Assembly (NCBI GenBank): GCA_037720595.1
Contig: JBBJLW010000011.1
Coordinates: 36,527-100,526 of the forward strand
DNA from: Gaiellasilicea sp037720595
GTDB lineage: Bacteria > Actinomycetota > Thermoleophilia > Gaiellales > Gaiellaceae
Direction: 5' to 3'
Length of the DNA: 64,000 nt
Below the pieces are notes generated by a model. The model was given only the letters and a program-made list of their open reading frames with translations. It did not search any database and was not told the DNA's origin. Below are positions 45,505-53,118 of this stretch, in pieces; within the stretch, counting starts at the first letter, position 1, and each line of letters starts with the position of its first letter. Both the position numbers and the translations under genes were made by a program.

Positions 45505-45749
45505 CGCTCGAGCTCGAGACGGAGCAGGAGCGCCGGGAGCGGCTCGCGGCGGCGCTCGCGACGGTGCTCGACATGAACGGCTCCGCGCGGTTCCCGCGGT
45601 CTGGCTGGCCGAACTGGGACGGCGAGGAGCTGCGCGAGCGCCGGAGGGAGCTCTGGACGGCGCTCGACGATCTCGAGGCGGCCGGGCGGCCGGTCGACAT
45701 CTTCAACGGCGACGGCGCCACGATCCTCCGCTGGCGGTCTGCTCGCTAG
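45501..45749 (+). CDS. Small phage protein, unknown
   Basis: 82 residues, start overlapping the previous stop by 4 bases. Composition is charged and helical (E-T-E-Q-E-R-R-E-R-L) with a W-P-N-W motif near 41. Last gene of the structural operon. No family recognised. Confidence 0.6.
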   Translation: MTLELETEQERRERLAAALATVLDMNGSARFPRSGWPNWDGEELRERRRELWTALDDLEAAGRPVDIFNGDGATILRWRSAR

Positions 45750-45766
45750 AACGGCTTCACGTGTAC

Positions 45767-45800
45767 CATTGGATATCTCACGAGCATAGGAGATCCAATG
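45767..45800 (+). promoter_or_regulatory. Inverted repeat covering the ribosome binding site and ATG of the RHH-like gene
   Basis: CATTGGATATCT (45767-45778) pairs with AGATCCAATG (45791-45800), whose last three bases are the start codon; a one-base bulge (A) breaks the stem. The AGGAG ribosome binding site (45788-45792) lies in the loop and 3' arm. It can act as a DNA operator for the small protein it precedes, or as an RNA hairpin masking translation. Confidence 0.6.
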
Positions 45801-46097
45801 GGAACACATTCCGGTCAGGTGCTTTTCCGAGACGAGCCCGGTGTCGTCGAGGCGCTACGCCGACAGGCGGCTCTACGCGGACGAACGTTGACCGACGAAA
45901 TCCGCTTGGCCGTCCGCATCCATCTTCGCGAACAGATGCTGGCGCAGCTTCGTGATCCGCTCGGCCGCGCCGAGGCAGAGGCACAGGGCTTCGACGTGAC
46001 GGCGGATGAGAAGCTCCTGAAGAAGCAGCTTGCGGACATGCGGCGAGAAGCGTTCGCCCGGCCCCGCCAGAACCTCCGGGAGAGCCTGCAGCTCTAG
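45798..46097 (+). CDS. Ribbon-helix-helix-like small protein (antitoxin/repressor type)
   Basis: 99 residues with a good AGGAGATCC ribosome binding site. Residues 5-45 suggest an RHH fold: a beta strand (G-Q-V-L-F-R-D), then EALRRQAALRGRTLTDEIRL and A-V-R-I-H-L-R-E-Q. The C-terminal half is charged (DEKLLKKQLADMRREAF). RHH proteins commonly bind palindromes over their own promoter, and one sits exactly at this gene's start. No toxin partner is adjacent; it may be the island's repressor. Confidence 0.65.
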   Translation: MGTHSGQVLFRDEPGVVEALRRQAALRGRTLTDEIRLAVRIHLREQMLAQLRDPLGRAEAEAQGFDVTADEKLLKKQLADMRREAFARPRQNLRESLQL

Positions 46098-46179
46098 CTC
46101 CACAACGGACGAAGCCGCGCCACCTGCAGGGGTGACGCGGCTCCTGGATACGAGACACAACGAGAAAGGAGTGTGTCCT

Positions 46180-46545
46180 GTGATCACCACTTTACCTGCC
46201 GGGATAGACGATGCGACCGCCGTACGGATCCACGAGCTGCGGTCCTTGCCCAGTAGCAGCGTCTCGGCTCTCATCCAACGCTTGCGATGCACCGAGTCGG
46301 TCGCGCACGAGTTGCTTGCGGAGGCGCAGCGCGAACTCGTGAGACTCGGCGAGCGCCCGATGGTGTACGCCGCCGCCGAGGACACCGACCGGCTGCTCGA
46401 CGTGAAAGATGCCGCCAGCTTCGTCGGTTGCCACCCTAATACCGTGTACGCGGCCGTGAAGGCCGGAGCCCTCAAGAGCCACGGCTACGGCAGGATGCGT
46501 CGCTTCACCCGCGCCGACCTCCACGCCTGGACGGAGGCATCGTGA
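46180..46545 (+). CDS. Excisionase-like MerR/HTH_17 DNA-binding protein
   Basis: 121 residues from GTG 46180 (AAAGGAG upstream). The C-terminal domain D-R-L-L-D-V-K-D-A-A-S-F-V-G-C-H-P-N-T-V (motif near 70-88), then Y-A-A-V-K-A-G-A-L-K-S near 90 and RRFTRADLHAWTE near 108, is the classic HTH_17/excisionase fold. The N-terminal 60 residues are helical. The gene overlaps the integrase start by 4 bases, so it is translationally coupled and probably sets the direction of recombination. Confidence 0.82.
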   Translation: MITTLPAGIDDATAVRIHELRSLPSSSVSALIQRLRCTESVAHELLAEAQRELVRLGERPMVYAAAEDTDRLLDVKDAASFVGCHPNTVYAAVKAGALKSHGYGRMRRFTRADLHAWTEAS

Positions 46546-47645
46546 GCGTCGTGAAAGCACGCAACGGCAAGGGCTACGAGGCACGCTGGCGCGAGCAGGG
46601 CAAGAACAAGTCGGCGACGTTTCGTAAAAAGCGGGAAGCGGAGGAGGCAGAGCGGCTCGGCCGCGATCGTGAACGTGGCCGCCGGCACGGGCTGCCGTTC
46701 GAGCAAGGCCCGATCGTCTACGCCGAGCTCTGCGACCGCTACCTCGCACAGCACCAGGTGAGGGACCGGACGCTCCGCACGCTGCGGGAACGTCTCGTCT
46801 CGTCACGTGCCACGTTCGGCGGCCAGAGAGTCCGGGAGATCCTCTCCGAGGAAATCGGCCGGTGGAACGCTGCGCTCCCTGTAGGACCGACTACACGCGG
46901 ACACGCACTCAGAGCGATGCGGCAGGTGCTCGCGGCCGGCGTGAAGTGGGACTATCTCGCCCGTAACCCTGCCGGCGCGGACGTGGTTCCTATTCCGTCT
47001 CCGACGCGGACGGAGATCCGGCCGTTCGAGTCATGGACGGACGTGTACGCCGTCGCCGAGGCCGCTGGACCCTACGCGGCGCTAGTCATCTTCGCGTGCG
47101 CGACTGGGCTGCGCCCGCAGGAGTGGCAGGCGCTCGAGTGGCGAGACGTGAACCTCCGTGACGGTCACTGTGACGTTCGCCGCACGCTCCAGGACGACGG
47201 CAGCGTCACGCCAACCACGAAGACCGACGGAAGCCTGCGGGCTGTGGTGCTTCAGCGTCGCGCCGTCGACGCGCTCGCGAGCCTGCCGCGTCCGATAGAC
47301 AGCACTCAGCGGATCTGGTCCGGACCGGAGGGCGGCATCGTCAACCTCTCGAACTTCCGCAGGCGCGTCTGGGCACCTGCGCTCGCCGCAGCCGGAGCGG
47401 AGCATCGCCGAATCTACGAGATGAGGCACACCTACGCGACGCTCGCTCTAGCGGCGGGCGTGCCGATCGAGTGGATCTCGAAGCAGATGGGTCATACGAA
47501 CATCCAGACGACTCTCAAGCATTACGCCCGCTTCCTCCCAGCCACTGATACGCGGGCGCTCGCCGCCCTCGACGCGTTCGAGTCTGAGGAGGCGTGCGTA
47601 CAGATTGCGTACACGCCGAGCGTGAACGGGAGTGACCGGGCGTGA
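46542..47645 (+). CDS. Tyrosine recombinase / integrase of island I1
   Basis: 367 residues. N-terminal arm-binding AP2-like part (A-R-N-G-K-G-Y-E-A-R-W-R-E near 6-18), SAM-like core-binding part near 65-160 and catalytic domain with R in T-G-L-R-P-Q-E-W-Q near 189, H-x-x-R in Y-E-M-R-H-T-Y near 295, and H and Tyr in QMGHTNIQTTLKHYARFL near 315-332. All catalytic residues are present. It is expected to recombine attP with the tRNA-Asp loop. The C-terminal codons contain the right TGCGTAC arm sites, and the stop lies 82 bases from the att copy. Confidence 0.93.
   Translation: MSVVKARNGKGYEARWREQGKNKSATFRKKREAEEAERLGRDRERGRRHGLPFEQGPIVYAELCDRYLAQHQVRDRTLRTLRERLVSSRATFGGQRVREILSEEIGRWNAALPVGPTTRGHALRAMRQVLAAGVKWDYLARNPAGADVVPIPSPTRTEIRPFESWTDVYAVAEAAGPYAALVIFACATGLRPQEWQALEWRDVNLRDGHCDVRRTLQDDGSVTPTTKTDGSLRAVVLQRRAVDALASLPRPIDSTQRIWSGPEGGIVNLSNFRRRVWAPALAAAGAEHRRIYEMRHTYATLALAAGVPIEWISKQMGHTNIQTTLKHYARFLPATDTRALAALDAFESEEACVQIAYTPSVNGSDRA
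47595..47618. promoter_or_regulatory. Right arm-type sites of island I1 (inside integrase 3' end)
   Basis: TGCGTAC at 47595-47601 and 47606-47612 (spacing 11), the second extended to TGCGTACACGCCG, matching the left-end pair. They are in direct orientation relative to the left pair. They overlap the codons for the integrase C-terminus. A further direct repeat (AGTGACCGGGC-TGACGAG) occurs at about 47630 and 47692. Confidence 0.7.
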
Positions 47646-47727
47646 CGAGCTGGCTTCGGTTTCGGCTCAACCATGCCGAATCAGGGACGGGAAGTGACCG
47701 GGCATGACGAGGCGTGAGAGCATGTAT

Positions 47728-47773
47728 CGGCCTGTCACGCCGGAGGTCGCGGGTTCGAGTCCCGTCGCTCCCG
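47728..47773 (+). repeat. Attachment site copy 2 (tRNA-Asp 3' part)
   Basis: 46 bp identical to the tRNA-Asp 3' part; the upstream half of the tRNA is missing, so it is not a functional tRNA. It marks the right end of I1 and left end of I2. A hairpin (AAGTGCC/GGCATTT, 47781-47802) follows. Confidence 0.92.
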
Positions 47774-47837
47774 TTTTGTGAAGTGCCTGCAAATCGGCAT
47801 TTGATGTTGCCTGCCTGGGCGTCGAGTCTCGTACGAA

Positions 47838-47855
47838 CTACACGTCTTGCTACAC
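47838..47855. promoter_or_regulatory. Left arm-like sites of island I2
   Basis: CTACAC at 47838-47843 and 47850-47855, spacing 12, reading CTACACGTCTTG-CTACACAG. The right end has CTACACGTCTA-CTACACAG at 53143-53160. The shared flanking bases GTCT and AG support a common origin. Confidence 0.55.
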
Positions 47856-48349
47856 AGCAGGCTTTGGCTGAGTCCGGGGCGAGCGCCGTAACGGTGGAGC
47901 GGCCGGTGGAACGCCGGAGGTCACGACAATCCCCGACTCCTGAGCGGCGGCCGATCGCAGACACACGAAGACGACCCCGCGTACTAGGGCTAGCGCCAGT
48001 CATCACCAACGGGTAGACCGAAATGACTGCTAGTGGCCGGGGACTATCTAGGACTGCTACAGAAATTCACAAGGCCCCTCGGCGTCAGGGTTTGCGAGAG
48101 CCGTTGGTTGAACCCGAAACGGCCTCAGCGTGACCAGTGCAGTGGTCCGCGTGCCGCCCAAGGGGACAAACGGCTGACCAACGACAGCCGCGACGCTTCG
48201 ACTGGCAAGTTTCGCGTCCAACGTTGGAACAGGGCCACTAGATGTGCCTGTCGCCGCGGCGACTACTAGGGCACCGCCATCTTGAAGAGGCGCCCGCACG
48301 TGGGTGCGTCGTAAATGGCACGTTGCGCCAGCGACCCGATCGCGCGGGG
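47856..48349. other. Noncoding left end of island I2
   Basis: No convincing gene. Frames of 78-103 codons exist on both strands but are low-complexity, lack ribosome binding sites and match no family I know. The stretch is somewhat less GC-rich than its neighbours. Confidence 0.4.
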
Positions 48350-50167
48350 TTACTCACGATCGCGGCTCTTCATTTCCCAGGCGACGCGCGCGACCCGGCG
48401 TCGAGTCTGCTCAGGGACGCTGGGACCGATGCCGGCGATCCCCACCGCCTCATCGCGGAGGCCCAAACGAACCGTCCCCCTGCGCAGCGTTCCTTGTACG
48501 AATGAGCGGACGGCGTAGAGGACGGCCTGGTCGTAGCGCTTCACGGTGGAGACGAGCACGTGTTCGCCAAGGTGCGACTGGTCGGCGTCGACGCCGACGG
48601 CCCAGACGCGCCTGATCGCGGCGGCGGAGAGCGCGCCGAGGCTGCACCCGCCGGCGGCGGCAAAGACGATGTCGGCGCCGGCATCGATCTGCCGGTTCGC
48701 GATCGCCTCGCAGGGCGACGTGTCCGCGAACTCCTGCGAGTAGTCGCGCAACACCGTCGCGTTCGGAAGCGCTTTTTGGATTCCTTCCGCGAAGCCGTCG
48801 AGCAGCGCCTCGACCGTGGGCACGCCGCGCAACCCCCCGATCATGGAGACGACGTGCTGCTCGTTCAGGCGTGACGCGTGCGACGCCTCGACGAGTCCGC
48901 TGAGGTAGCCCGCGAGGTAGCCGGCGTCGTCGTCGGCGAAGACGAAGGTCGTCGCGTTCGGGAGCTCCAGCCCCGAGTCGAAGAAAGCGAAGCGCGTGGA
49001 CGGCAAGTCCTTCGCGAGGTCCGTCAGGGCGTGCGCGAAGCCGCCGAACACGACGACGAGCCCGAACGACCCTGAGCGCAAGCGCTCGACCATACGTTCG
49101 ACGTTGGGCGCCTTGGGGTCGAACTCGTCGGCGACGAGGATCTCCACGTTCACGCCGTACTGGCGCTCGGCGCGGTGGAGGCCGTCCACGATCGAGGTAA
49201 GGAGGGCATCGTTCGGCGCCGCGTCGGGATCCCGCGGGAGCACGAGCGCAACCCGGTTTGAAGCGCCGTGGGGCGGACTCTCGGCCGCTCCGGCGACGAA
49301 CGCGAGCGACGCGACGGCTGCCGCGGCCGCCGCGATGAGCGGGAGGCGGCGGCGGGGCCGGGACAGGCGGACGCGCGGCATCTGTCCCGCGGCCGCCAGG
49401 GAAGCGTGGAGCGACTCGTCCTGCCGGACGATCTGGGCTGACAGCCGCTGGAGCTCCGAACCCGGCTGCAGCCCCAGCTCCTCGTCGAGCGTCCTCCGCA
49501 GGCGTTCGTATTGCTCGAGGGCCTCGACCTGCCGGCCGCAGCGGTAGAGCGCGACCATGAGCTGCGCGACAAGACGTTCGCGGTAGGGGTGGCTTTCGAT
49601 CAGCGGCCGAAGCTCCGCCGCTACCTGGTTCGACCGGCCGAGCGCGAGCTCCGCCTCCGCCCAGATCTCGAGCAGCCGGAGGCGGAGCTCCTCGAAACGG
49701 TCGGCCTCAGCGCGGCCGCGACCGTGAAGGGGCACGTCCGCCAGGACCGGCCCGCGCCAGAGCAGCAGGCCCTCCCTTGCGAGCCGCGCAGCGGGGCCGT
49801 ACCGTTGTTCATCCAGCGCGACGGCGGCCGTCGAGGCCAGCCGCTCGGCCTGGTGGGCGTCGACAGCGCCGGCGCCGACTTGCAGCACGTAGCCTCCGCC
49901 TCGCCGGACAACGGTCGCTCCGTGCGGCTCGAGCACGCGTCTCAGGCGAGAGACGTAGCCCTCAATGGTGTGGCCAGCGGATGCCGGCGGCTCCTCGCCC
50001 CAGAGGCCCTCGATGAGGCACTCGATCTTCACCAGCTCGCCTGGGGGTAGGAGCAGGAGGGACAGGACGACGCGCTGCTTGCCGCCGCCCAGCGGTACCG
50101 GCCGGCCGCCGGCGCGCGCCTCGAGCGGTCCCAGGACACAGAACTTGATGTGCACGTCCCCGGTCAT
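48350..50167 (-). CDS. Membrane-tethered BTAD regulator with extracellular BMP-family sensor domain
   Basis: 605 residues from ATG 50167. Residues 8-100 are an OmpR-type winged helix (PLGGGKQRVVLSLLLLPPGE, then TIEGYVSRLRRVLEPHGATV). Residues 105-250 are a BTAD domain, ending with LEQYERLRRTLDEELGLQPG near 235. One membrane helix follows (L-P-L-I-A-A-A-A-A-A-V near 280-300). Residues 310-600 are a BMP/PnrA-like binding protein (GLVVVFGGFAHALTDLAKDL near 380, VSMIGGLRGVPTVEALLDGF near 435). It probably reads an outside ligand (nucleoside-type in known BMP proteins) and controls transcription directly from the membrane. Confidence 0.85.
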   Translation of the reverse strand: MTGDVHIKFCVLGPLEARAGGRPVPLGGGKQRVVLSLLLLPPGELVKIECLIEGLWGEEPPASAGHTIEGYVSRLRRVLEPHGATVVRRGGGYVLQVGAGAVDAHQAERLASTAAVALDEQRYGPAARLAREGLLLWRGPVLADVPLHGRGRAEADRFEELRLRLLEIWAEAELALGRSNQVAAELRPLIESHPYRERLVAQLMVALYRCGRQVEALEQYERLRRTLDEELGLQPGSELQRLSAQIVRQDESLHASLAAAGQMPRVRLSRPRRRLPLIAAAAAAVASLAFVAGAAESPPHGASNRVALVLPRDPDAAPNDALLTSIVDGLHRAERQYGVNVEILVADEFDPKAPNVERMVERLRSGSFGLVVVFGGFAHALTDLAKDLPSTRFAFFDSGLELPNATTFVFADDDAGYLAGYLSGLVEASHASRLNEQHVVSMIGGLRGVPTVEALLDGFAEGIQKALPNATVLRDYSQEFADTSPCEAIANRQIDAGADIVFAAAGGCSLGALSAAAIRRVWAVGVDADQSHLGEHVLVSTVKRYDQAVLYAVRSFVQGTLRRGTVRLGLRDEAVGIAGIGPSVPEQTRRRVARVAWEMKSRDRE

Positions 50168-50322
50168 GTGCTCAACGTAAGCACGTTCGCCTCGATGATG
50201 GAAGCGCCGCTTCGAGCCGGTTGCGAGCAAAGTGCGAGCACGGCCGTAGAAGCTCCTCGAAAGCAGGCACCGGCAACGGCTTCGGAGATCGTCCTGCGTC
50301 CTCCAATGGAAGGAGAAGCATC

Positions 50323-50556
50323 ATGCGGATACGGGTTGTCGCTCTAGTTGCCGCTACAGGTCTCTTCGCACTGCCGACCACCTCGGCCGTCGCCGGAGGC
50401 CCGTCGTGCGTCGGCCAGTATGCATCGACGTTCGCACAGCAGGATGGCGCAGCGTTCGGAGCCGACATCAGCTTCGGCGCACAGTTCGCGAGCCAGCCGA
50501 ACTTCGGTGCGGGCGTCGTCGCTCCCTACGCACATCAGCCGCGCAACGCCTGTTAG
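50323..50556 (+). CDS. Small secreted protein, unknown
   Basis: 77 residues; GGAAGGAG lies before the ATG. Residues 1-25 are a Sec signal (M-R-I-R-V-V-A-L-V-A-A-T-G then A-V-A-G-G). The mature 50 residues are rich in F, A, Q and G with two cysteines (S-C-V-G-Q and C-terminal N-A-C) likely to form a disulfide. Divergent from the BTAD-BMP regulator, so it is a candidate target of it. No family recognised. Confidence 0.65.
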   Translation: MRIRVVALVAATGLFALPTTSAVAGGPSCVGQYASTFAQQDGAAFGADISFGAQFASQPNFGAGVVAPYAHQPRNAC

Positions 50557-50598
50557 TGAACCGCGGAGGTACCAGTGGCAAGCGAAAAAGGAGCAGGT

Positions 50599-50727
50599 AT
50601 GAGCATTCTCAAGCGCGCAGTGGCGCTGACCCTCGTCAGCTGCGTCGCCGCGGGGGCAGCGCTCGCCGCCTCCGGCGATTCGAGCAACCGCACGTTGCGG
50701 TTGCAACTAAAGAGCGGAGGAGAGTAG
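50599..50727 (+). CDS. Very small secreted peptide, unknown
   Basis: 42 residues; AAAAAGGAGCAGGT gives a strong ribosome binding site. A signal peptide (M-S-I-L-K-R-A-V-A-L-T-L-V-S-C-V-A-A-G-A-A-L-A broken here as MSILKRAVALTLVSCV then AAGAALAA) leaves a mature peptide of about 18 residues (S-G-D-S-S-N-R-T-L-R-L-Q). It lies two bases before the start of the cupin gene and is probably co-transcribed. It might be the 5' part of a decayed gene or a genuine peptide. Confidence 0.55.
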   Translation: MSILKRAVALTLVSCVAAGAALAASGDSSNRTLRLQLKSGGE

Positions 50728-50729
50728 AC

Positions 50730-51230
50730 ATGAACAGGAACCGACGAGTTGCCGTCATGGCGGCGTTGATAGCCGTCCTCGCCATCGCGGTCAACGTCGT
50801 GCCGTCAGCAGCGCAGGATGCCCCACCACCCATCGCAGCTGAGCCGCTCACGCCACGCTCGGTGTTCCCTGACGAGGTGGATCTGAAGTTCAAGGTGAAG
50901 ACGGACGGGAAGGCGACGATGGTGGTCAACCAGGGCGATCCATCCCGCACGCTCGTCGTCCGCTTCACCGTGCAGCCGGGCGCGCACTTCCCGTGGCACA
51001 GCCACGCGGGGCCCGTCGTGGTGAACATCGTCTCGGGCTCTTTGACTTACGTCCCCGCGGACACGTGCATCGGCCGCACGTACTCGGCAGGCCAAGCGTT
51101 CGTCGACGCCGGCCACGGTCACGTCCACAGTGCCTTCAATCCAGGAACGACACCCACGGTCTTCGTCGCCACCTTCTTCGGCGCACCGGCGCAAGGCCCG
51201 CTGCTGATCCCCGCCGACCCAGCCTGCTAG
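50730..51230 (+). CDS. Secreted cupin-domain protein
   Basis: 166 residues. GGAGGAGAG precedes the ATG. Residues 1-29 are a Sec signal (ending V-P-S-A-A-Q-D). A cupin follows: FTVQPGAHFPWHSHAGPVVV near 84-103, which supplies H-S-H ligands, L-T-Y-V-P-A-D near 113 and a second motif with GHGHVHSAFNPG near 135. Two cysteines (T-C-I-G near 120 and C-terminal P-A-C) may bond. An extracytoplasmic metal-cupin is unusual. Followed by a strong terminator. Confidence 0.8.
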   Translation: MNRNRRVAVMAALIAVLAIAVNVVPSAAQDAPPPIAAEPLTPRSVFPDEVDLKFKVKTDGKATMVVNQGDPSRTLVVRFTVQPGAHFPWHSHAGPVVVNIVSGSLTYVPADTCIGRTYSAGQAFVDAGHGHVHSAFNPGTTPTVFVATFFGAPAQGPLLIPADPAC

Positions 51231-51254
51231 ACGCGGCACGGACGTACGCAGAGT

Positions 51255-51284
51255 GCGAGGAGGGCCGGTGCCGGCCCTCCTCGC
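51255..51284 (+). terminator. Terminator after secreted cupin gene
   Basis: GCGAGGAGGGCCGG and CCGGCCCTCCTCGC pair perfectly over 14 bp with a 2-base TG loop, followed by TTTCCC, 25 bases after the cupin stop. Confidence 0.85.
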
Positions 51285-51506
51285 TTTCCCGTGACCTGGC
51301 GCTACAAGGCTGACCTTCTGGAGCTTGTCCATTCGGGGTTCGAGCCAGGCGCCTGCCGTCCCGTCGTGGGTCTCAGCGCCGCTGCTCTCGTTTCGGGTGA
51401 TCGTCCAGCCGGCGTCGTGGAACCGATCGACGCACCGAAGCAGTCGGGCTCGAGCGAAACGACGTCAACCGGAGCTATTTGTGCGCTTGAGGTGCGCGAG
51501 CGGGAA

Positions 51507-52343
51507 TCACGGACCAGCTGCAGGCGGAAGGCTGAGGTCGAGCCTGTGCGCGATCCGATTCATCGCCTCGCGCGAAAGCGGCCCCTTCTTCTTGAGGCGC
51601 TTCCGGAGCGCACCGGGGTAGAGAACCCAGACGTTCCCGATCTGGAAGGGAAAGTCGAGCATTCCCCACTCGGACTCGAGGAAGCAGAGTGCCGCGTGCA
51701 CGTCGGTTCCCTTCAGCGCAGGGTCGGGCCTGAGCGCCGCGATCACCGCAGCAACCTGTTTCTCGACGCCCTTTGCCTTGTCGCTGCGGTTCCTGCCCCC
51801 GACATAGACCCGGTTCTCACGCCGCCAGATCGGGCCGACCTCGCGCTTCTCAAGCTTGCCTTTGTACGCCTTCGGGTCGACAACCCAGACCCCCGTCGAA
51901 GCGACGAAGACGTGATCGATGTTGCCGCGCGTGCCGGGGATCAGCCGGTCGTGAAGGGGGATAACGGCCTCCCCCACCTCACGCGCGACGAACCCGGCCA
52001 GCCTGCTCTCGCCCGCGCTCCCCTTGCCCCAGGTCGCCGCAGCGTCGCGTCCGGCCATCTCCTCCGCGACGGCCGCAGCGTGGTCGCCGTAGCGCCGACG
52101 GACATCCTCGACCCGCCTGTCCTTCCGCCGCTCCCCCTCAGCAGCTGCGGATGCTCCCGCTTCGCCGGCCCTGGGCTCGGTGCCATCGGGTGCACACGCA
52201 AGACACGTCGCCTGCTTCGTCGACGAATCCCACACCGCATAGGAACCCTTCGAGAGTGCGATGCTGCACGTCGCGCACTCGTCGGGATACCGCAGCCGGA
52301 TCTTCCGCGGGCCACCGTTGTCGGCAACGCCGGTCACGGCCAC
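51507..52343 (-). CDS. NERD-domain (nuclease-related) protein with zinc-finger-like N-terminus
   Basis: 278 residues from GTG 52343. The N-terminal region has four cysteines in two C-x-x-C pairs (D-E-C-A-T-C near 21 and A-T-C-L-A-C near 45) forming a likely zinc ribbon. Residues 100-225 match the NERD fold: GSAGESRLAGFVAREVGEAV near 98, the catalytic-type N-I-D-H-V-F-V near 129 and W-V-V-D-P-K-A-Y near 140 (D...(D/E)xK nuclease-like arrangement). NERD proteins are mostly uncharacterised and often occur with defence or DNA-processing genes. Next to the metallopeptidase gene on the same strand. Confidence 0.82.
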   Translation of the reverse strand: MAVTGVADNGGPRKIRLRYPDECATCSIALSKGSYAVWDSSTKQATCLACAPDGTEPRAGEAGASAAAEGERRKDRRVEDVRRRYGDHAAAVAEEMAGRDAAATWGKGSAGESRLAGFVAREVGEAVIPLHDRLIPGTRGNIDHVFVASTGVWVVDPKAYKGKLEKREVGPIWRRENRVYVGGRNRSDKAKGVEKQVAAVIAALRPDPALKGTDVHAALCFLESEWGMLDFPFQIGNVWVLYPGALRKRLKKKGPLSREAMNRIAHRLDLSLPPAAGP

Positions 52344-52469
52344 AGCATCGCACCTGTCACCCGTGCGTCCATCCTCCGTTCTAGGCAAGAGCCGCAGCGA
52401 CTGCGCCAGTCGTACTCGATCCGCGCGGCGGCGTCCTGCGGCACCAGCCAGGGCGCCCACGCTTGCGCC

Positions 52470-53102
52470 TTACGCGACAGCCCGTTTCGGCCGGTAGTCG
52501 TGAAGCTCCTGGCCGTGCTCCCGGAGCCAACGCGCCTGCTTCTGCCAGCCTGCGCTCACGGTCTCGACGAGACGCCAGAATGCCTTCGTCTGGTTCGGCT
52601 CGCGCAGGTGCAGGAGCTCGTGGATGACCACGTACTCGAGCACCTCGGGAGGGGCAAGGAGAAGACGCCAGGAGAAGGAGAGGTTGCCGCGGCTCGAGCA
52701 GGATCCCCAGCGCGTCTTCGGGTCGCGGATCCCGACCGACTTGAACTCGAGCCCGAGTCGATTTGCTTCGCGCTCGGTCACTGCGAGCAAGCGCCGCCGG
52801 GCCTCACGGCGGTACCAGCGCTCAATGGCCGCTGGCGCTGCGTCGATGGGGCCTCGCGAAAGTAACCGACCATCCTTGAGCTCGGCGGTTGCACGGAGCC
52901 CGTTCGCGCGCTCGACCGGTAGTGCCTCACCTTCGAGCCAGACCACGCCGGGTCGCTCGAGGCCAAGCTGGGCTGGCCGGTCGGAAATCGCCTGGGCCTT
53001 CGCGACTTTGTCCGCGATCCAGCGCCGCTTCGAAGCGAGGAAGACGTCGATCTGGTCGGTAGTCACGCCGCGGGGGACGATGATCTCGAGCGGCCGGCCC
53101 AA
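52470..53102 (-). CDS. YgjP-like (DUF45) zinc metallopeptidase
   Basis: 210 residues. The HExxH zinc site is V-I-H-E-L-L-H-L near 164-171, with the third ligand expected in NQTKAFWRLVE (conserved W) downstream. The upstream K-T-R-W-G-S-C-S near 138 is the DUF45 signature preceding the catalytic helix. The family includes E. coli YgjP; many members sit in mobile or defence regions. It is the last gene before the right end of island I2. Confidence 0.85.
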   Translation of the reverse strand: MGRPLEIIVPRGVTTDQIDVFLASKRRWIADKVAKAQAISDRPAQLGLERPGVVWLEGEALPVERANGLRATAELKDGRLLSRGPIDAAPAAIERWYRREARRRLLAVTEREANRLGLEFKSVGIRDPKTRWGSCSSRGNLSFSWRLLLAPPEVLEYVVIHELLHLREPNQTKAFWRLVETVSAGWQKQARWLREHGQELHDYRPKRAVA

Positions 53103-53118
53103 TCTGGGTGATTGTCCG

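Larger units (their letters stand above)
38474..47773 (+). mobile_element. Island I1: tail-less HK97-type phage satellite-like element
   Basis: 9.3 kb bounded by tRNA-Asp and attachment copy 2. It contains, left to right, an HTH protein, HNH nuclease, a small coiled protein, large terminase (reverse strand), portal, protease-capsid fusion, three small genes, an RHH-like protein, an excisionase-like HTH protein and a tyrosine integrase ending 82 bases before the att copy. No tail, baseplate, holin or endolysin gene is present. Both ends carry paired TGCGTAC repeats. Content matches capsid-coding satellites and phiRv-like prophage remnants; most genes look intact. Confidence 0.88.

Noticed and set aside
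38474..47773. Complete functional prophage
   Set aside because: No tail, lysis or replication module beyond one HTH protein; the head module and integrase alone cannot make an independent phage.
48033..48299. Short genes at the left end of island I2
   Set aside because: Frames on both strands have no ribosome binding site, no family match and atypical composition.
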